Assembly: GCA_017507045.1 (NCBI GenBank)
Contig: JAFWBP010000012.1
Span: 124,001-188,000, forward strand
Reading direction: 5' to 3'
From: Clostridia bacterium
Lineage (GTDB): Bacteria > Bacillota > Clostridia > Christensenellales > Borkfalkiaceae
Length of the DNA stretch: 64,000 nucleotides
Position numbers and translations under genes: made by a program. The notes under the pieces are model-generated. The model was not told the DNA's origin. It made no database searches and saw only the letters and a program-made list of their open reading frames with translations. Of this stretch, positions 1 through 7,586 are shown in pieces; positions within the stretch are counted from its first letter, which is position 1; each line of letters opens with the position of its first letter.

Positions 1-715
1 CCCTGAGAAAGCGCAACGCATCTTTTAGCGCAACCTCCGAAGAAAGCGCGATGCGCCTTTCCTCAACTCCGTGCTCAATGCGCCGAGGCGAAAACTTAAT
101 TTTTGCGTAACTTCCGCCGCCAAATGCGCCGGCGGCGAGCATAACAGCAAACGCAAGCGCCGTGAAGGCAGGCGCATAAAAACAACTCCAGACGAAATAC
201 GCCAACACCATGCCCGCGATGAGCAAGCTCAAAACCCTTCCGATGATGCGTGCCCTCTTCTCTCCGAAAGGAGAAAGCAGAAGGCGCAAAATGCGCCCGC
301 CATCCAAGGGATAAGCAGGAAGCAGATTGACGAAAAAAAGCGAAAAAGAGACGGTTGCCGCAAGCTCGGTGTAGGGATACGCTTCGGGATACATCCACCA
401 CAGCGCAACAAAAAAAACGCCCGTTAAAAAATTGCACACGGGGCCTGCAACGAGCACCGCAAGCTCATGCCTTCTGCCGATGCCCGTAATATCGCCTGAA
501 ATCGTTGCCCCGTACGGCATGAGCACCAGCTTATCGAGCGTGTAGCCGTAGCGCCGAGCAACGTATGCATGCGCGCATTCATGCTCGAGCGCGGCGAAGA
601 CGGCTGCCGCGAAGAGAAGAAATCCGCCCGTCATCGCGGAGAAAATTCCCGCCGCGAAGAAGAGCGGATGAATACGCAGTTTCCCCTTGAAGAGGCCGCG
701 ATCAGCTCCAGGCAA
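1..715 (-). CDS. spoIVFB: SpoIVFB-like intramembrane metalloprotease, 3' end cut by window edge
   Basis: Site-2 (M50) protease; in spore formers this enzyme sits in the outer forespore membrane and cleaves pro-SigmaK. Seen: 238 codons up to the window edge, the zinc motif HECAH at residues 45-49, the second motif NLLPAYPLDGG with its Asp near 138, and several hydrophobic helices. Both motifs lie almost where they do in Bacillus SpoIVFB (family length about 288 aa). The TTG start is chosen because GGAGG lies six bases upstream; the first ATG would cut into the first membrane helix. This start overlaps the end of spoIVFA by 14 bases, implying translational coupling. A generic M50 protease is the alternative, but the SpoIVFA neighbour argues for the sporulation role. 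The C-terminal part, where a CBS-like domain is expected, is mostly outside the window. Confidence 0.88.
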   Translation of the reverse strand, partial: MPGADRGLFKGKLRIHPLFFAAGIFSAMTGGFLLFAAAVFAALEHECAHAYVARRYGYTLDKLVLMPYGATISGDITGIGRRHELAVLVAGPVCNFLTGVFFVALWWMYPEAYPYTELAATVSFSLFFVNLLPAYPLDGGRILRLLLSPFGEKRARIIGRVLSLLIAGMVLAYFVWSCFYAPAFTALAFAVMLAAGAFGGGSYAKIKFSPRRIEHGVEERRIALSSEVALKDALRFLR

Positions 716-1427
716 TCGCGCCCTCCGAAACGGTGTAGCAATTGAGGATCGTATCGTTTTGGTAGAACATCACGCGCACCTCGCCGTCGCCATCCGTCCA
801 CGCAAACGGAATGTTCGTGCGAACGGTATCCCCTGCCGCCTTATACACGTCGTCTAATCCGCTGATGATCGTGGAAAAGGAATCGGAATGGCGGATACGG
901 ATGGAATACCCGGATTCCGCGTTGCCGCTCACCGATTCCAATTTACCGGCCGCCGGCGCGTAGATAGAACCCTCTGCAGTGAAAGACATGACACCCATGT
1001 CCGAAACGGCTATCTCGGCGTCCACCGTATCGTTCACGATGGGCGAGAGCGTGAAATCTGCGTACGTGCGTGCATCGGCGGTGGAAGCGTTCCCCTGGAA
1101 GAGACCGCGTACGAAAGTGTTGATAGCGCTGTTCGTGATGAAAAGATTTGTGAGGAAAATAGCGGCGCAGAGCGCGCAGACGGCGATAAATTCACCGAGC
1201 AGAATGCGGCGCGCGAGCTTCGCTTTGGGCGCTTCGCGCACCTCGCGCTCGATTGCCTTGCTCTCTGCGTAGGCTGGGTCGGCGCTCTCAAGGCGTGTAT
1301 TAATCTCTCCTATGAGCTGATCGGAGAGGTTCTCCTCGCGCGTTTTACGCTTTTTTTCTCTGCGGTTGACCGTTACTGTTTCTACGGGGATTTCCAGCAT
1401 TTCGGCATAACTGAGTTCTTCGTTCAT
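702..1427 (-). CDS. spoIVFA: SpoIVFA-like membrane protein with degenerate M23 (LytM) domain
   Basis: Probable partner that holds and inhibits SpoIVFB in the outer forespore membrane. Seen in 241 aa: a basic and acidic cytoplasmic N-terminus (1-70), one membrane helix at about 74-96, and an M23-like fold at about 152-240 (YAPAAGKLESV, then YSIRIRHSDSF, then a V..G..V pattern). The metal-binding His/Asp set of active M23 peptidases is not present, as expected of SpoIVFA rather than of a working endopeptidase. The ATG start has AAGAGGT five bases upstream. It lies directly upstream of and overlaps spoIVFB, the same order as in Bacillus. A SpoIIQ-like protein is the alternative, but the neighbour and orientation favour SpoIVFA. 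Confidence 0.75.
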   Translation of the reverse strand: MNEELSYAEMLEIPVETVTVNRREKKRKTREENLSDQLIGEINTRLESADPAYAESKAIEREVREAPKAKLARRILLGEFIAVCALCAAIFLTNLFITNSAINTFVRGLFQGNASTADARTYADFTLSPIVNDTVDAEIAVSDMGVMSFTAEGSIYAPAAGKLESVSGNAESGYSIRIRHSDSFSTIISGLDDVYKAAGDTVRTNIPFAWTDGDGEVRVMFYQNDTILNCYTVSEGAIAWS

Positions 1428-1485
1428 AATGCACCTCTTGGTAATATTCTTTTACCCGAAGGCCGCTTTTTGCTCGGGCAATTTT

Positions 1486-1493
1486 AATGTATG
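1486..1493 (-). promoter_or_regulatory. Possible SigmaE -10 element of spoIVFA-spoIVFB
   Basis: Reading the minus strand, CATACATT about 60 bases before the spoIVFA ATG fits the SigmaE -10 consensus CATACANT exactly. No convincing -35 element (ATATT type) sits 13-15 bases upstream; an ATATT is present but only five bases away. SigmaE control of spoIVF is known from Bacillus. The call rests on one box plus gene identity, so it is tentative. Confidence 0.3.
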
Positions 1494-1522
1494 CCGAGAA
1501 TATTTCAATTAGAAGAAAAAAA

Positions 1523-1546
1523 CGCTGTCGAATTCACACGACAGCG
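1523..1546 (-). terminator. Intrinsic terminator of the cysteine desulfurase gene
   Basis: An 8-bp perfect stem (CGCTGTCG / CGACAGCG) with an 8-base loop, followed on the minus strand by seven T residues. It separates the desulfurase transcript from spoIVFA. Confidence 0.85.
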
Positions 1547-1595
1547 AAAATTTTTCATATAATAACGGCGGATTTGATCTATGCCGCAGCTTTTA

Positions 1596-2693
1596 CTATC
1601 CTTTCAAAGCTTCTATAACCGTTTGCGCGGCGAAAAGGGTTTCCTCTTCCGTCGTTTCAAATCCGAAAGAAAAGCGGATGCCGCGCTTTGCTTCATCGGG
1701 CGAGCGCCCCATCGCCGTGAGAACGTGGGAAGGAAGCGCTGCGTGCGCGGAGCAAGCCGCTCCGCCGGAAGCCATTACGCCCCGCAGATCCAAGAGGTTT
1801 AAGAGCGCCTCGCCACCCCTTTCAAAAGTGAGATGGGATACGTTTGGCGCGCGGTTTTTTCCATCGACCGTAATACCGCTTCCAAGTGCTTCTATGATTT
1901 TTTGCTCAAAAAAATCGCGAAGATGCGCGGTGTGCACACAGAAGGCCTCCCTTCTTTCCTGCGCAAGCTCCAGCGCCCTGGCAAAGCCAACAATTCCCGC
2001 AACGTTGAGCGTGCCTCCACGCAAAGAACGCTCCTGCTCGCCGCCTACTATGACCGGACGGAGAGAGACGCCTTTCTTTACGACGAGCGCACCAACGCCC
2101 TTCGGCCCGCCGATTTTGTGCGCGGAGAGAGAAATTCCTTCGCACGCGGAGGCGATCTTCTTAAGATCCTGCGAACAGGCCGCTTGCACACAATCGGAAA
2201 AGAATGCCGCACCACGGGCATGGGTGGCCTTGGCAAGCTCTTCTATGGGTTGCACGCACCCGGTTTCGTTGTTGACGGCCATTACGCACACGAGCCCTAC
2301 TTCTTCAGACACGGTTCCCACGAAATCGCTCAAACGAACGATTCCATCTTCACCGACGCCGCAAAATTTACTCTCCCCCAACACTCTTAAGGGCGCCGCC
2401 GAAAGGAGAGCGGCGTGCTCGATGGGCGAAACGATCGCGCCGCCCTTTCCCATTGCACGCACCGCCCAATTATCCGCTTCTGTGCCGCCTGAAGTGAAAT
2501 AAATTTCAGAGGACTTTACGCCCAAAACGCCCGCAATGCGATCGCGGGCGTCCGTAACGTATTGCGCCGCCCTTCTCCCTGCGGCATGCAGAGAATCGGG
2601 GTTGCCAAAATCTTCCTTGAGCACGGGTAGCATCTCTTCGAAAACTTCGGGAATTAGCGGCGTTGTAGCTGCGTAATCAAGATAAACTTTCAT
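1596..2693 (-). CDS. Cysteine desulfurase (NifS/IscS family)
   Basis: PLP enzyme that takes sulfur from cysteine as a persulfide for Fe-S clusters or tRNA thiolation. Seen in 365 aa: N-terminal YLDYAATTP, FTSGGTEADN cofactor loop (67-76), His93 expected to stack on PLP, the PLP lysine in SLSAHKIGGPKG (Lys193), and the catalytic cysteine in ASGGAACSAH (Cys314). The short Cys loop is typical of the NifS-like class that often serves tRNA thiolation, but no mnmA or thiI lies beside it. The ATG start has no clear Shine-Dalgarno; it lies 28 bases after the phosphotransferase stop. The gene ends with TAG, which shows that TAG is an ordinary stop here. Confidence 0.93.
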   Translation of the reverse strand: MKVYLDYAATTPLIPEVFEEMLPVLKEDFGNPDSLHAAGRRAAQYVTDARDRIAGVLGVKSSEIYFTSGGTEADNWAVRAMGKGGAIVSPIEHAALLSAAPLRVLGESKFCGVGEDGIVRLSDFVGTVSEEVGLVCVMAVNNETGCVQPIEELAKATHARGAAFFSDCVQAACSQDLKKIASACEGISLSAHKIGGPKGVGALVVKKGVSLRPVIVGGEQERSLRGGTLNVAGIVGFARALELAQERREAFCVHTAHLRDFFEQKIIEALGSGITVDGKNRAPNVSHLTFERGGEALLNLLDLRGVMASGGAACSAHAALPSHVLTAMGRSPDEAKRGIRFSFGFETTEEETLFAAQTVIEALKG

Positions 2694-2721
2694 GAAACCG
2701 TGTAAACTTGCCGTATGATCG

Positions 2722-3462
2722 TTATTGCCAATCGACGACGTTCACCCACTTCTCGAGGAATTCCTGCTCCTCTACCTTCCCCTTGACCGACTGCGAAGCG
2801 GCAACGATGGGAAGAATGCGCTGAATGTATTGCAGGGCGGTATCCGTTTTGAGGCAGAAGAGCTTGAGATATTTTTCCGCAAGCTCATCGCGCTTTTGCA
2901 GCTTCATTGTGAGATAGGTGCGCGCCGCATCCGCCGAGCCGTTTCCCTGCGTTGCGTGCGACCAATCAATGATATACGGGGTGCCATCCTTTGTGATGAT
3001 AATGTTCGAGGGTTGAAAATCGCCGTGGCAGAGCTTCTTGTGGCGGGGAAGGCTATCCAGCCGTACGTGCAGATCGTAGCGCACCGTAGCGGGGAATTTA
3101 CTCGCCGAAATTTTAGCGTGCATCTTATCGCGCAGATGCCCGAGAAGAGGAACCTTCTCCGCGCTCATGCGGATTTGCAAATCGACAAAGAATTCGAGAT
3201 ACTCATCTTCTTTTTCTGGATGCTTTTGCATAAGGCTTTCGAGCGTTTCACCCTCAATGTATTCCCAGATCAAAGACCACTGCCCATCGATCACGGAAAC
3301 GCCCAACACCTTGGGGATGTTTAAAGACGTTTCTTCAACGCGCGCTTGGTTGAGCGCCTCGTTGAGGATCCCTGCCTTGGAATAGCTTGCATCGAAGGAC
3401 TTGATAAGCTTATCGCCATCGCGGTACAGCTTCTTGCCCGCACTTTCGTGAATCAGTTGCAT
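2722..3462 (-). CDS. Phosphotransferase of the aminoglycoside/choline kinase fold
   Basis: A kinase-fold small-molecule phosphotransferase of unknown substrate. Seen in 246 aa: catalytic loop CHGDFQPSNII (HGD at about 146-148) and metal-binding IIDWSHA (about 165-171), the signature of the APH family; the N-lobe has a WEYIEGETL segment like the hinge. Start chosen at the ATG at 3462 because GGAGG lies seven bases upstream; a longer reading 12 codons upstream has no ribosome site. It precedes the cysteine desulfurase by 28 bases and may be co-transcribed. Nothing nearby suggests antibiotic resistance, and many Clostridia carry such genes of unknown role. Confidence 0.8.
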   Translation of the reverse strand: MQLIHESAGKKLYRDGDKLIKSFDASYSKAGILNEALNQARVEETSLNIPKVLGVSVIDGQWSLIWEYIEGETLESLMQKHPEKEDEYLEFFVDLQIRMSAEKVPLLGHLRDKMHAKISASKFPATVRYDLHVRLDSLPRHKKLCHGDFQPSNIIITKDGTPYIIDWSHATQGNGSADAARTYLTMKLQKRDELAEKYLKLFCLKTDTALQYIQRILPIVAASQSVKGKVEEQEFLEKWVNVVDWQ

Positions 3463-3583
3463 AACGTTACCTCCATAACGCGGGGAACTATCCCGCAATT
3501 CCGTTCGCGGTTATTATACCCCATATTTACGCGTTAGACAATACCTTTTTGGAAAAAATTCCCAAAAACTTTTAAAAATGAAA

Positions 3584-3610
3584 AAGAGGCGGCAAATCAG
3601 CTCGCCTCTT
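3584..3610 (-). terminator. Intrinsic terminator downstream of the acidic membrane protein gene
   Basis: An 8-bp perfect stem (AAGAGGCG / CGCCTCTT) with an 11-base loop and a T-rich tail on the minus strand, 13 bases after the stop of the gene at 3623-4552. Confidence 0.75.
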
Positions 3611-3622
3611 CCTTAACTTTCC

Positions 3623-4552
3623 TTACTCTTCTTCAGGCATGGGTACCTCTTCCTCTGCCACAGGATCCTCTTTGAAATCGCCGAGAACCACCGTTAACGC
3701 ATAGGTGCGGATGTAGAGCTCTTCGAGTCGCGCACCTTCCTCCGTGGAAGAGAGCTTTGCGTTCCTCATCACAAGGCGCTGCGCAAGAAGCAATCTAAGC
3801 CCAAAAATGAGGGTTACGGTGAGCGCCACAAAAGCGAGCACCGCGAATAATACGGTGAGAACGGGCCCAGCCGCACCTCCGGCATAAATAAAGTTACTGC
3901 TCACTGCGCAACCGATTCCGAAGAGGATGAGCAAAGAGAACACGATTCCGAAGCGAATCAAATAATAACTTCTGTTCGCAACGAATGCCTCGTGGCGCTC
4001 ATTTTGCCCTGCGCGCACTTTTTCTATAAGCGGAGCCGCTTCCTCTTGGTATTGCTCGCGTTCTTCTCGGATCGCATCGGAAAACTCTGCAAGAATTTTG
4101 CTCCGCACGCTTTCTCTTGCAACCGCGAAGGCGTTCGCCGTTTTCAGTTCGTAGAGGCATTTGTAGCTCGAATAATTCTCGGTACGGGATGCCCACAGGC
4201 CTTCTTCGATCGTTCCGTCTTCATCACCGTAAACCAGCGCCTGATGATAAAAGGATTCTGCTTTGGCATAATCGCCCTTACGGAAAAAGCCGGAGGCAGC
4301 CTTTAAGAGCCGGCTACGCTCAATGCGTGCCCTTTCATCCACGCGCACCTTTTCTTCGAACTCTTCTTCCGCCATCTCGGGATCGATTCCTGAAAAAACC
4401 TCCTCGAGATCCGTTTCAGGGGCCCCTACCGTGTCCGCATCAAACACTTCCTCCGCTTCTTCGAGATGGGTAGCCGCACCCTCTTCGGGCTCAGGCTGCT
4501 CCGTGCGTAAAAGCTGCTCGTTCAGTGGATCATCTAAATTGAAATCTTCCAT
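3623..4552 (-). CDS. Acidic two-helix membrane protein of unknown function
   Basis: Not recognised. The 309-aa product has a very acidic N-terminus (1-75, rich in Glu and Asp), a TPR-like helical segment (about 83-112: LLKAASGFFRKGDYAKAESF, a typical pattern of one TPR repeat), a charged helical stretch to about 195, two membrane helices (about 198-220 and 231-256) and an acidic tail. No signal peptide is seen. The start lies ten bases upstream of the ispE stop side, that is, the gene follows ispE by nine bases on the minus strand, so the two are probably one transcript. A scaffold or membrane-linked adaptor is possible, but no function can be assigned. Confidence 0.75.
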   Translation of the reverse strand: MEDFNLDDPLNEQLLRTEQPEPEEGAATHLEEAEEVFDADTVGAPETDLEEVFSGIDPEMAEEEFEEKVRVDERARIERSRLLKAASGFFRKGDYAKAESFYHQALVYGDEDGTIEEGLWASRTENYSSYKCLYELKTANAFAVARESVRSKILAEFSDAIREEREQYQEEAAPLIEKVRAGQNERHEAFVANRSYYLIRFGIVFSLLILFGIGCAVSSNFIYAGGAAGPVLTVLFAVLAFVALTVTLIFGLRLLLAQRLVMRNAKLSSTEEGARLEELYIRTYALTVVLGDFKEDPVAEEEVPMPEEE

Positions 4553-4561
4553 AATATACTC

Positions 4562-5464
4562 CTATTCGCCCTCCCCTTCAGCGAGTGCGAAGGGACTTTT
4601 GAGCGTTCTTTTTTCCTTTGGATCAATGCTCTTTGTTGCAATGGGGCGGAACTTTCCGCGATAACGGCTCTTTGCCCATTCTACGAGTTCGCGCGTTTCA
4701 AATAAAGCAAATGCTGCCGAGCCGGACCCCGTCATGCTTGCGCCAAGCGGAGAAAAGCTTTCAAGTTCGGCAAGCGCAACACCCACATCCGGATTGAGCG
4801 CCTTCGCCGCAGGGAATAAATCGTTCCCGAAAAACCGCGCCGCCATAGCGGGGTTATTTTTCATTTGCTGCACCGCCTGCTCCGTTCGCGCACCCTTTTC
4901 CGCGCGCATACGATCATACTCGCGGTAACACGCCGCGGTGAGAACGGAGCCTTTCGGCGCGAGAATGAGAAGGTGGAGGCGGCGGAAGGGAAGCGGTTCT
5001 ACAATCTCTCCGCGCCCACGCATTCGCACAAGTCCGCCGCTTAATAAATAGCCCGTATCGCTTCCAAGCGAATCGGCAAGATCTTTCAACGATGTTGCAT
5101 CTGAAACCGAGAATAGCCTACCCATGCCTGCGATTACCGCTGCGGCATCGGCAGAAGACCCGCCCAGACCGGCACCGATGGGAATGTTTTTATAGATCGT
5201 GATATCCGCGCCCTGCGTGCCAAAGCGCGCCACGAACGCCTCACCCGCCCTTTGTGCATTGTTCTCTTCGGGGGGGATGCTCTCGCTACCCATGCCGTGC
5301 ATGGTAACGCTTACGAGAGAATCCTTCCTCTTTTTGATTACAACGCGGTCAAAGATATCCACGGTTACGGCAAGCGAATCAAGCATATGGTAACCATCTT
5401 TTTCGCCTACGATATCCAACGTGAGATTGAGCTTTGCGTATGCATTCAGCTTTACCGTGTTCAT
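4562..5464 (-). CDS. ispE: 4-diphosphocytidyl-2-C-methyl-D-erythritol kinase
   Basis: ATP-dependent kinase of the MEP isoprenoid pathway. Seen in 300 aa: N-terminal LNAYAKLNLTLD with the conserved Lys11, the GHMP glycine loop PIGAGLGGSSADAA (about 95-108) with its catalytic Asp, and a C-terminal GASMTGSGSAAFALF motif. The length matches the family. The start is ambiguous among closely spaced ATG codons at 5464 and 5467; there is no Shine-Dalgarno and the -10 box ends only about seven bases upstream, so the mRNA may be leaderless. In Bacillus ispE lies next to veg; here a SipL-like gene lies between them. Confidence 0.93.
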   Translation of the reverse strand: MNTVKLNAYAKLNLTLDIVGEKDGYHMLDSLAVTVDIFDRVVIKKRKDSLVSVTMHGMGSESIPPEENNAQRAGEAFVARFGTQGADITIYKNIPIGAGLGGSSADAAAVIAGMGRLFSVSDATSLKDLADSLGSDTGYLLSGGLVRMRGRGEIVEPLPFRRLHLLILAPKGSVLTAACYREYDRMRAEKGARTEQAVQQMKNNPAMAARFFGNDLFPAAKALNPDVGVALAELESFSPLGASMTGSGSAAFALFETRELVEWAKSRYRGKFRPIATKSIDPKEKRTLKSPFALAEGEGE

Positions 5465-5471
5465 CATTCTC

Positions 5472-5500
5472 ATTGTAACATATTTTGCGGCAAAAAGCAA
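5472..5500 (-). promoter_or_regulatory. SigmaA-type promoter of ispE, with start codon at the predicted +1
   Basis: On the minus strand TTGCTT (5495-5500), a 17-base spacer and TACAAT (5472-5477). The expected transcription start falls on or next to the ATG codons at 5464-5467. Confidence 0.65.
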
Positions 5501-5524
5501 TAGGATTTCCAAGAAAAGTAAAAC

Positions 5525-5541
5525 CCCCTGCCATGCAGGGG
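5525..5541 (-). terminator. Intrinsic terminator of the SipL-like gene
   Basis: A 7-bp GC-rich stem CCCCTGC / GCAGGGG with a 3-base loop followed on the minus strand by TTTTACTTTTC. It isolates ispE from upstream transcription. Confidence 0.8.
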
Positions 5542-5574
5542 ATAAAACGGTTGCCGTTTGAAAAAGCGCTTTTG

Positions 5575-7047
5575 TTATAGAACCGTCTTTCTTCTGTATA
5601 CGATCACGCGCTGACCTTCCCGCACCGGAAATTCAATATCGGGATTGCTCGCCGAAACTTCCTCTGGCGATTTCTTCAGACTTTTCGCAAGCTCCCAAAG
5701 CCCATCGCCTGCGCGCGGAACATAGACGCTGATCGCACTATCCGAAATGGGCAAAAGTTCCCCCTCTTCTGCATTTTTCACGAGACGTGCGGAAATTTTC
5801 CGCCGCTCCTGCACGGTGATCTTAAGCGTTGCCTCTGCCTCGATCTCCCCTTCCTGCCGTTGGCGCGCGCTCATTCCCCAAACGAGCACGGAGATCATTG
5901 CATCATTTGCCTCCACGGGCACGCAAAAAGGTAAGCTTAGCTCTATACCGCGGTGACTTCCATCTGCTCCCTGAACGAGAAGCGCAGACATGGCTACCCC
6001 CTCCACGCTCTTTCCGTTCTCAGTTACCGTGAGATTTGCCTCGGCGCGCTGCAAGGTGACCGCCTGCAACTGATCGGAAAAATCAATAGGGCCGGAAAGC
6101 GCGCACTTGCCGGAAATGCGTTCTACGAGGCGGATGATCTCCCCCACGCCGCTACTGTTTGCCGTTGCAAACGTGAGGCTCGTGGCGTTTTTGGCTGAGA
6201 AGGCATCCGTTACGGCGTCCACTTCCACTTCTTCATACACGCACCCCTCAGCCGAGAGCGCAAACTCAGCCGTAAGGTTGCAACGCCCCTTTGTTTCATC
6301 CGCATCCGCACGGATGGAAGCGCTCATCACGCTCACTCTTGCCTCGGCGCTGGCGCCGTAGGTTGCGGCTTCGCAAGGGAGATCAAAGCGGAAGGGCACA
6401 AGCCGCTCGAAGGAGATGAGCGAGCTCCCTTTCAATGCGAGCACGCACAGGTTGATTTCCCCCTCCACAATGAGCGCGCCCGTTTCACAGACGATGGCGC
6501 CGATATTCACCGTTTCTGCGTGCTGAAGAATATCGCCCAAGAACTCCGTTTCAAATTCATCGCCCGTTTCCGCCGCCCCGGAAACGAGGTGTGCGGTAAT
6601 CACTTTTACGGGCTCGCGCCGCACGATAAGATCTCCGCCCGAAAGGTACTCGAAATTCTGCTCGCCGTAAAGGGAGATATCGCAGCCCAGAAGCGCCGTG
6701 GCATACACGCTCGCCCCCTCTCTGCGCACGCTGATATTTTCACAGGCAACTTGTGCGCGTGCCGTGAGCGCAGGGAAAACGAAATCGTCCTTTTCGGTTG
6801 CCGAAAATTCCACTCCCTTTTCTGCACGGCATATACGCTTTTCCGCATCCTCGTACACAATAGAGAAATGTGCCTTGCCAAAATAGCGCACCTCGCCGTT
6901 GCCGGCATCCGCGCCCGTAAGCACTGCGGAGCAGTGGATGGAAAGCACTGTTTCCACTTCTTGCCCAAAACGGCATTCCACCGCCGTTTGCGCGTTGAGT
7001 TCTTTCCGCTTTCCAAAGCCGCGGAAGATCTGCGTTTCCGTCTTCAT
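5575..7047 (-). CDS. sipL: SipL-like spore coat morphogenesis protein (SPOCS repeats plus LysM)
   Basis: In Clostridioides, SipL binds the SpoIVA ATPase through its LysM domain and is needed for coat assembly on the forespore. Seen in 490 aa: SPOCS/DUF3794-like beta-rich modules, recognisable from recurring V..G.....V.Y and LPF....E patterns (for instance FRFDLPCEA and ELSLPFCVPVEA), and a C-terminal LysM (about 440-487: VPRAGDGLWELAKSLKKSPE, then NPDIEFPVREGQRVIVYR). No signal peptide is present, fitting a mother-cell cytoplasmic protein. The ATG has AAGGAG about ten bases upstream. A SigmaE-like promoter lies just upstream. Other SPOCS-LysM proteins of unknown role are the alternative. Confidence 0.75.
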   Translation of the reverse strand: MKTETQIFRGFGKRKELNAQTAVECRFGQEVETVLSIHCSAVLTGADAGNGEVRYFGKAHFSIVYEDAEKRICRAEKGVEFSATEKDDFVFPALTARAQVACENISVRREGASVYATALLGCDISLYGEQNFEYLSGGDLIVRREPVKVITAHLVSGAAETGDEFETEFLGDILQHAETVNIGAIVCETGALIVEGEINLCVLALKGSSLISFERLVPFRFDLPCEAATYGASAEARVSVMSASIRADADETKGRCNLTAEFALSAEGCVYEEVEVDAVTDAFSAKNATSLTFATANSSGVGEIIRLVERISGKCALSGPIDFSDQLQAVTLQRAEANLTVTENGKSVEGVAMSALLVQGADGSHRGIELSLPFCVPVEANDAMISVLVWGMSARQRQEGEIEAEATLKITVQERRKISARLVKNAEEGELLPISDSAISVYVPRAGDGLWELAKSLKKSPEEVSASNPDIEFPVREGQRVIVYRRKTVL

Positions 7048-7077
7048 AATTTTTTACTCCTTGCATGGATTCCCTCT

Positions 7078-7106
7078 ATCATATGAAGAAATTTACTGCC
7101 ATATGC
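7078..7106 (-). promoter_or_regulatory. SigmaE-like promoter of the SipL-like gene
   Basis: On the minus strand GCATATG (7100-7106; consensus GCATATT), a 14-base spacer and CATATGAT (7078-7085; consensus CATACANT). Spacing is right for SigmaE. The -10 has two mismatches. Mother-cell expression would fit the known role of SipL. Confidence 0.45.
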
Positions 7107-7216
7107 ATGTAAAAATCGTGGAGGTTTTGAGGGGATGTGTCGAAGAGCGGGAACTTTCTTGGGGGAAGGCCGTTGCACGAAGTATAAACGAACGCAAACC
7201 CGTCCAAAATCAACGC

Positions 7217-7468
7217 ATGATCAAGCCGAAAAATGATATCGCGCGCGTGAAACAAACGATCGCCGATTGCTTCAGAAAACAAGTGGACGTAACCGTGAAT
7301 CTTGGCAGAAACAAAGTGCTGAAATTTTGCGGAGAGCTTTCAGGAGTGTATCCCGCCCTCTTTACCGTGAGCCCAAATGATAAAAACTTTCTGGGCAAAA
7401 CCTCCTATTCCTACGCAGAAGTATTGTGCGGAAGTGTAAAAATAAAGCCGGCTAAAAAGGCCGAATAA
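7217..7468 (+). CDS. veg: Veg family protein
   Basis: Small conserved protein of Gram-positive bacteria, linked in Bacillus to biofilm regulation and early expression in outgrowth. Seen in 83 aa (Bacillus Veg is 86): ARVKQTIADCFRKQVDVTVN, LGRNKVLKFCGELSGVYPAL and the hallmark KTSYSYAEVLCGSVKI near the C-terminus. The start at ATG 7217 is chosen by length and alignment from memory; it has no Shine-Dalgarno, while an open frame continues upstream to 7104. TATAAA about 25 bases upstream, with TTGGGG 18 bases before it, could be the promoter. Divergent from the SipL-like gene. Confidence 0.82.
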   Translation: MIKPKNDIARVKQTIADCFRKQVDVTVNLGRNKVLKFCGELSGVYPALFTVSPNDKNFLGKTSYSYAEVLCGSVKIKPAKKAE

Positions 7469-7500
7469 TAAAGCCTCACGTCCCTCGCTCTCCGCACACC

Positions 7501-7531
7501 AAAAAGCCCCGTACCATGTACGGGGCTTTTT
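7501..7531. terminator. Bidirectional terminator between veg and gyrA
   Basis: A 14-bp perfect stem AAAAAGCCCCGTAC / GTACGGGGCTTTTT with a CAT loop. The A and T runs serve as U tracts in both directions, so it can end both veg and gyrA. Confidence 0.9.
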
Positions 7532-7586
7532 ACATTTATTCGACCTTGTTTAAGACATGGGTGGTGCATTTTTGCTCACCGCCTCT

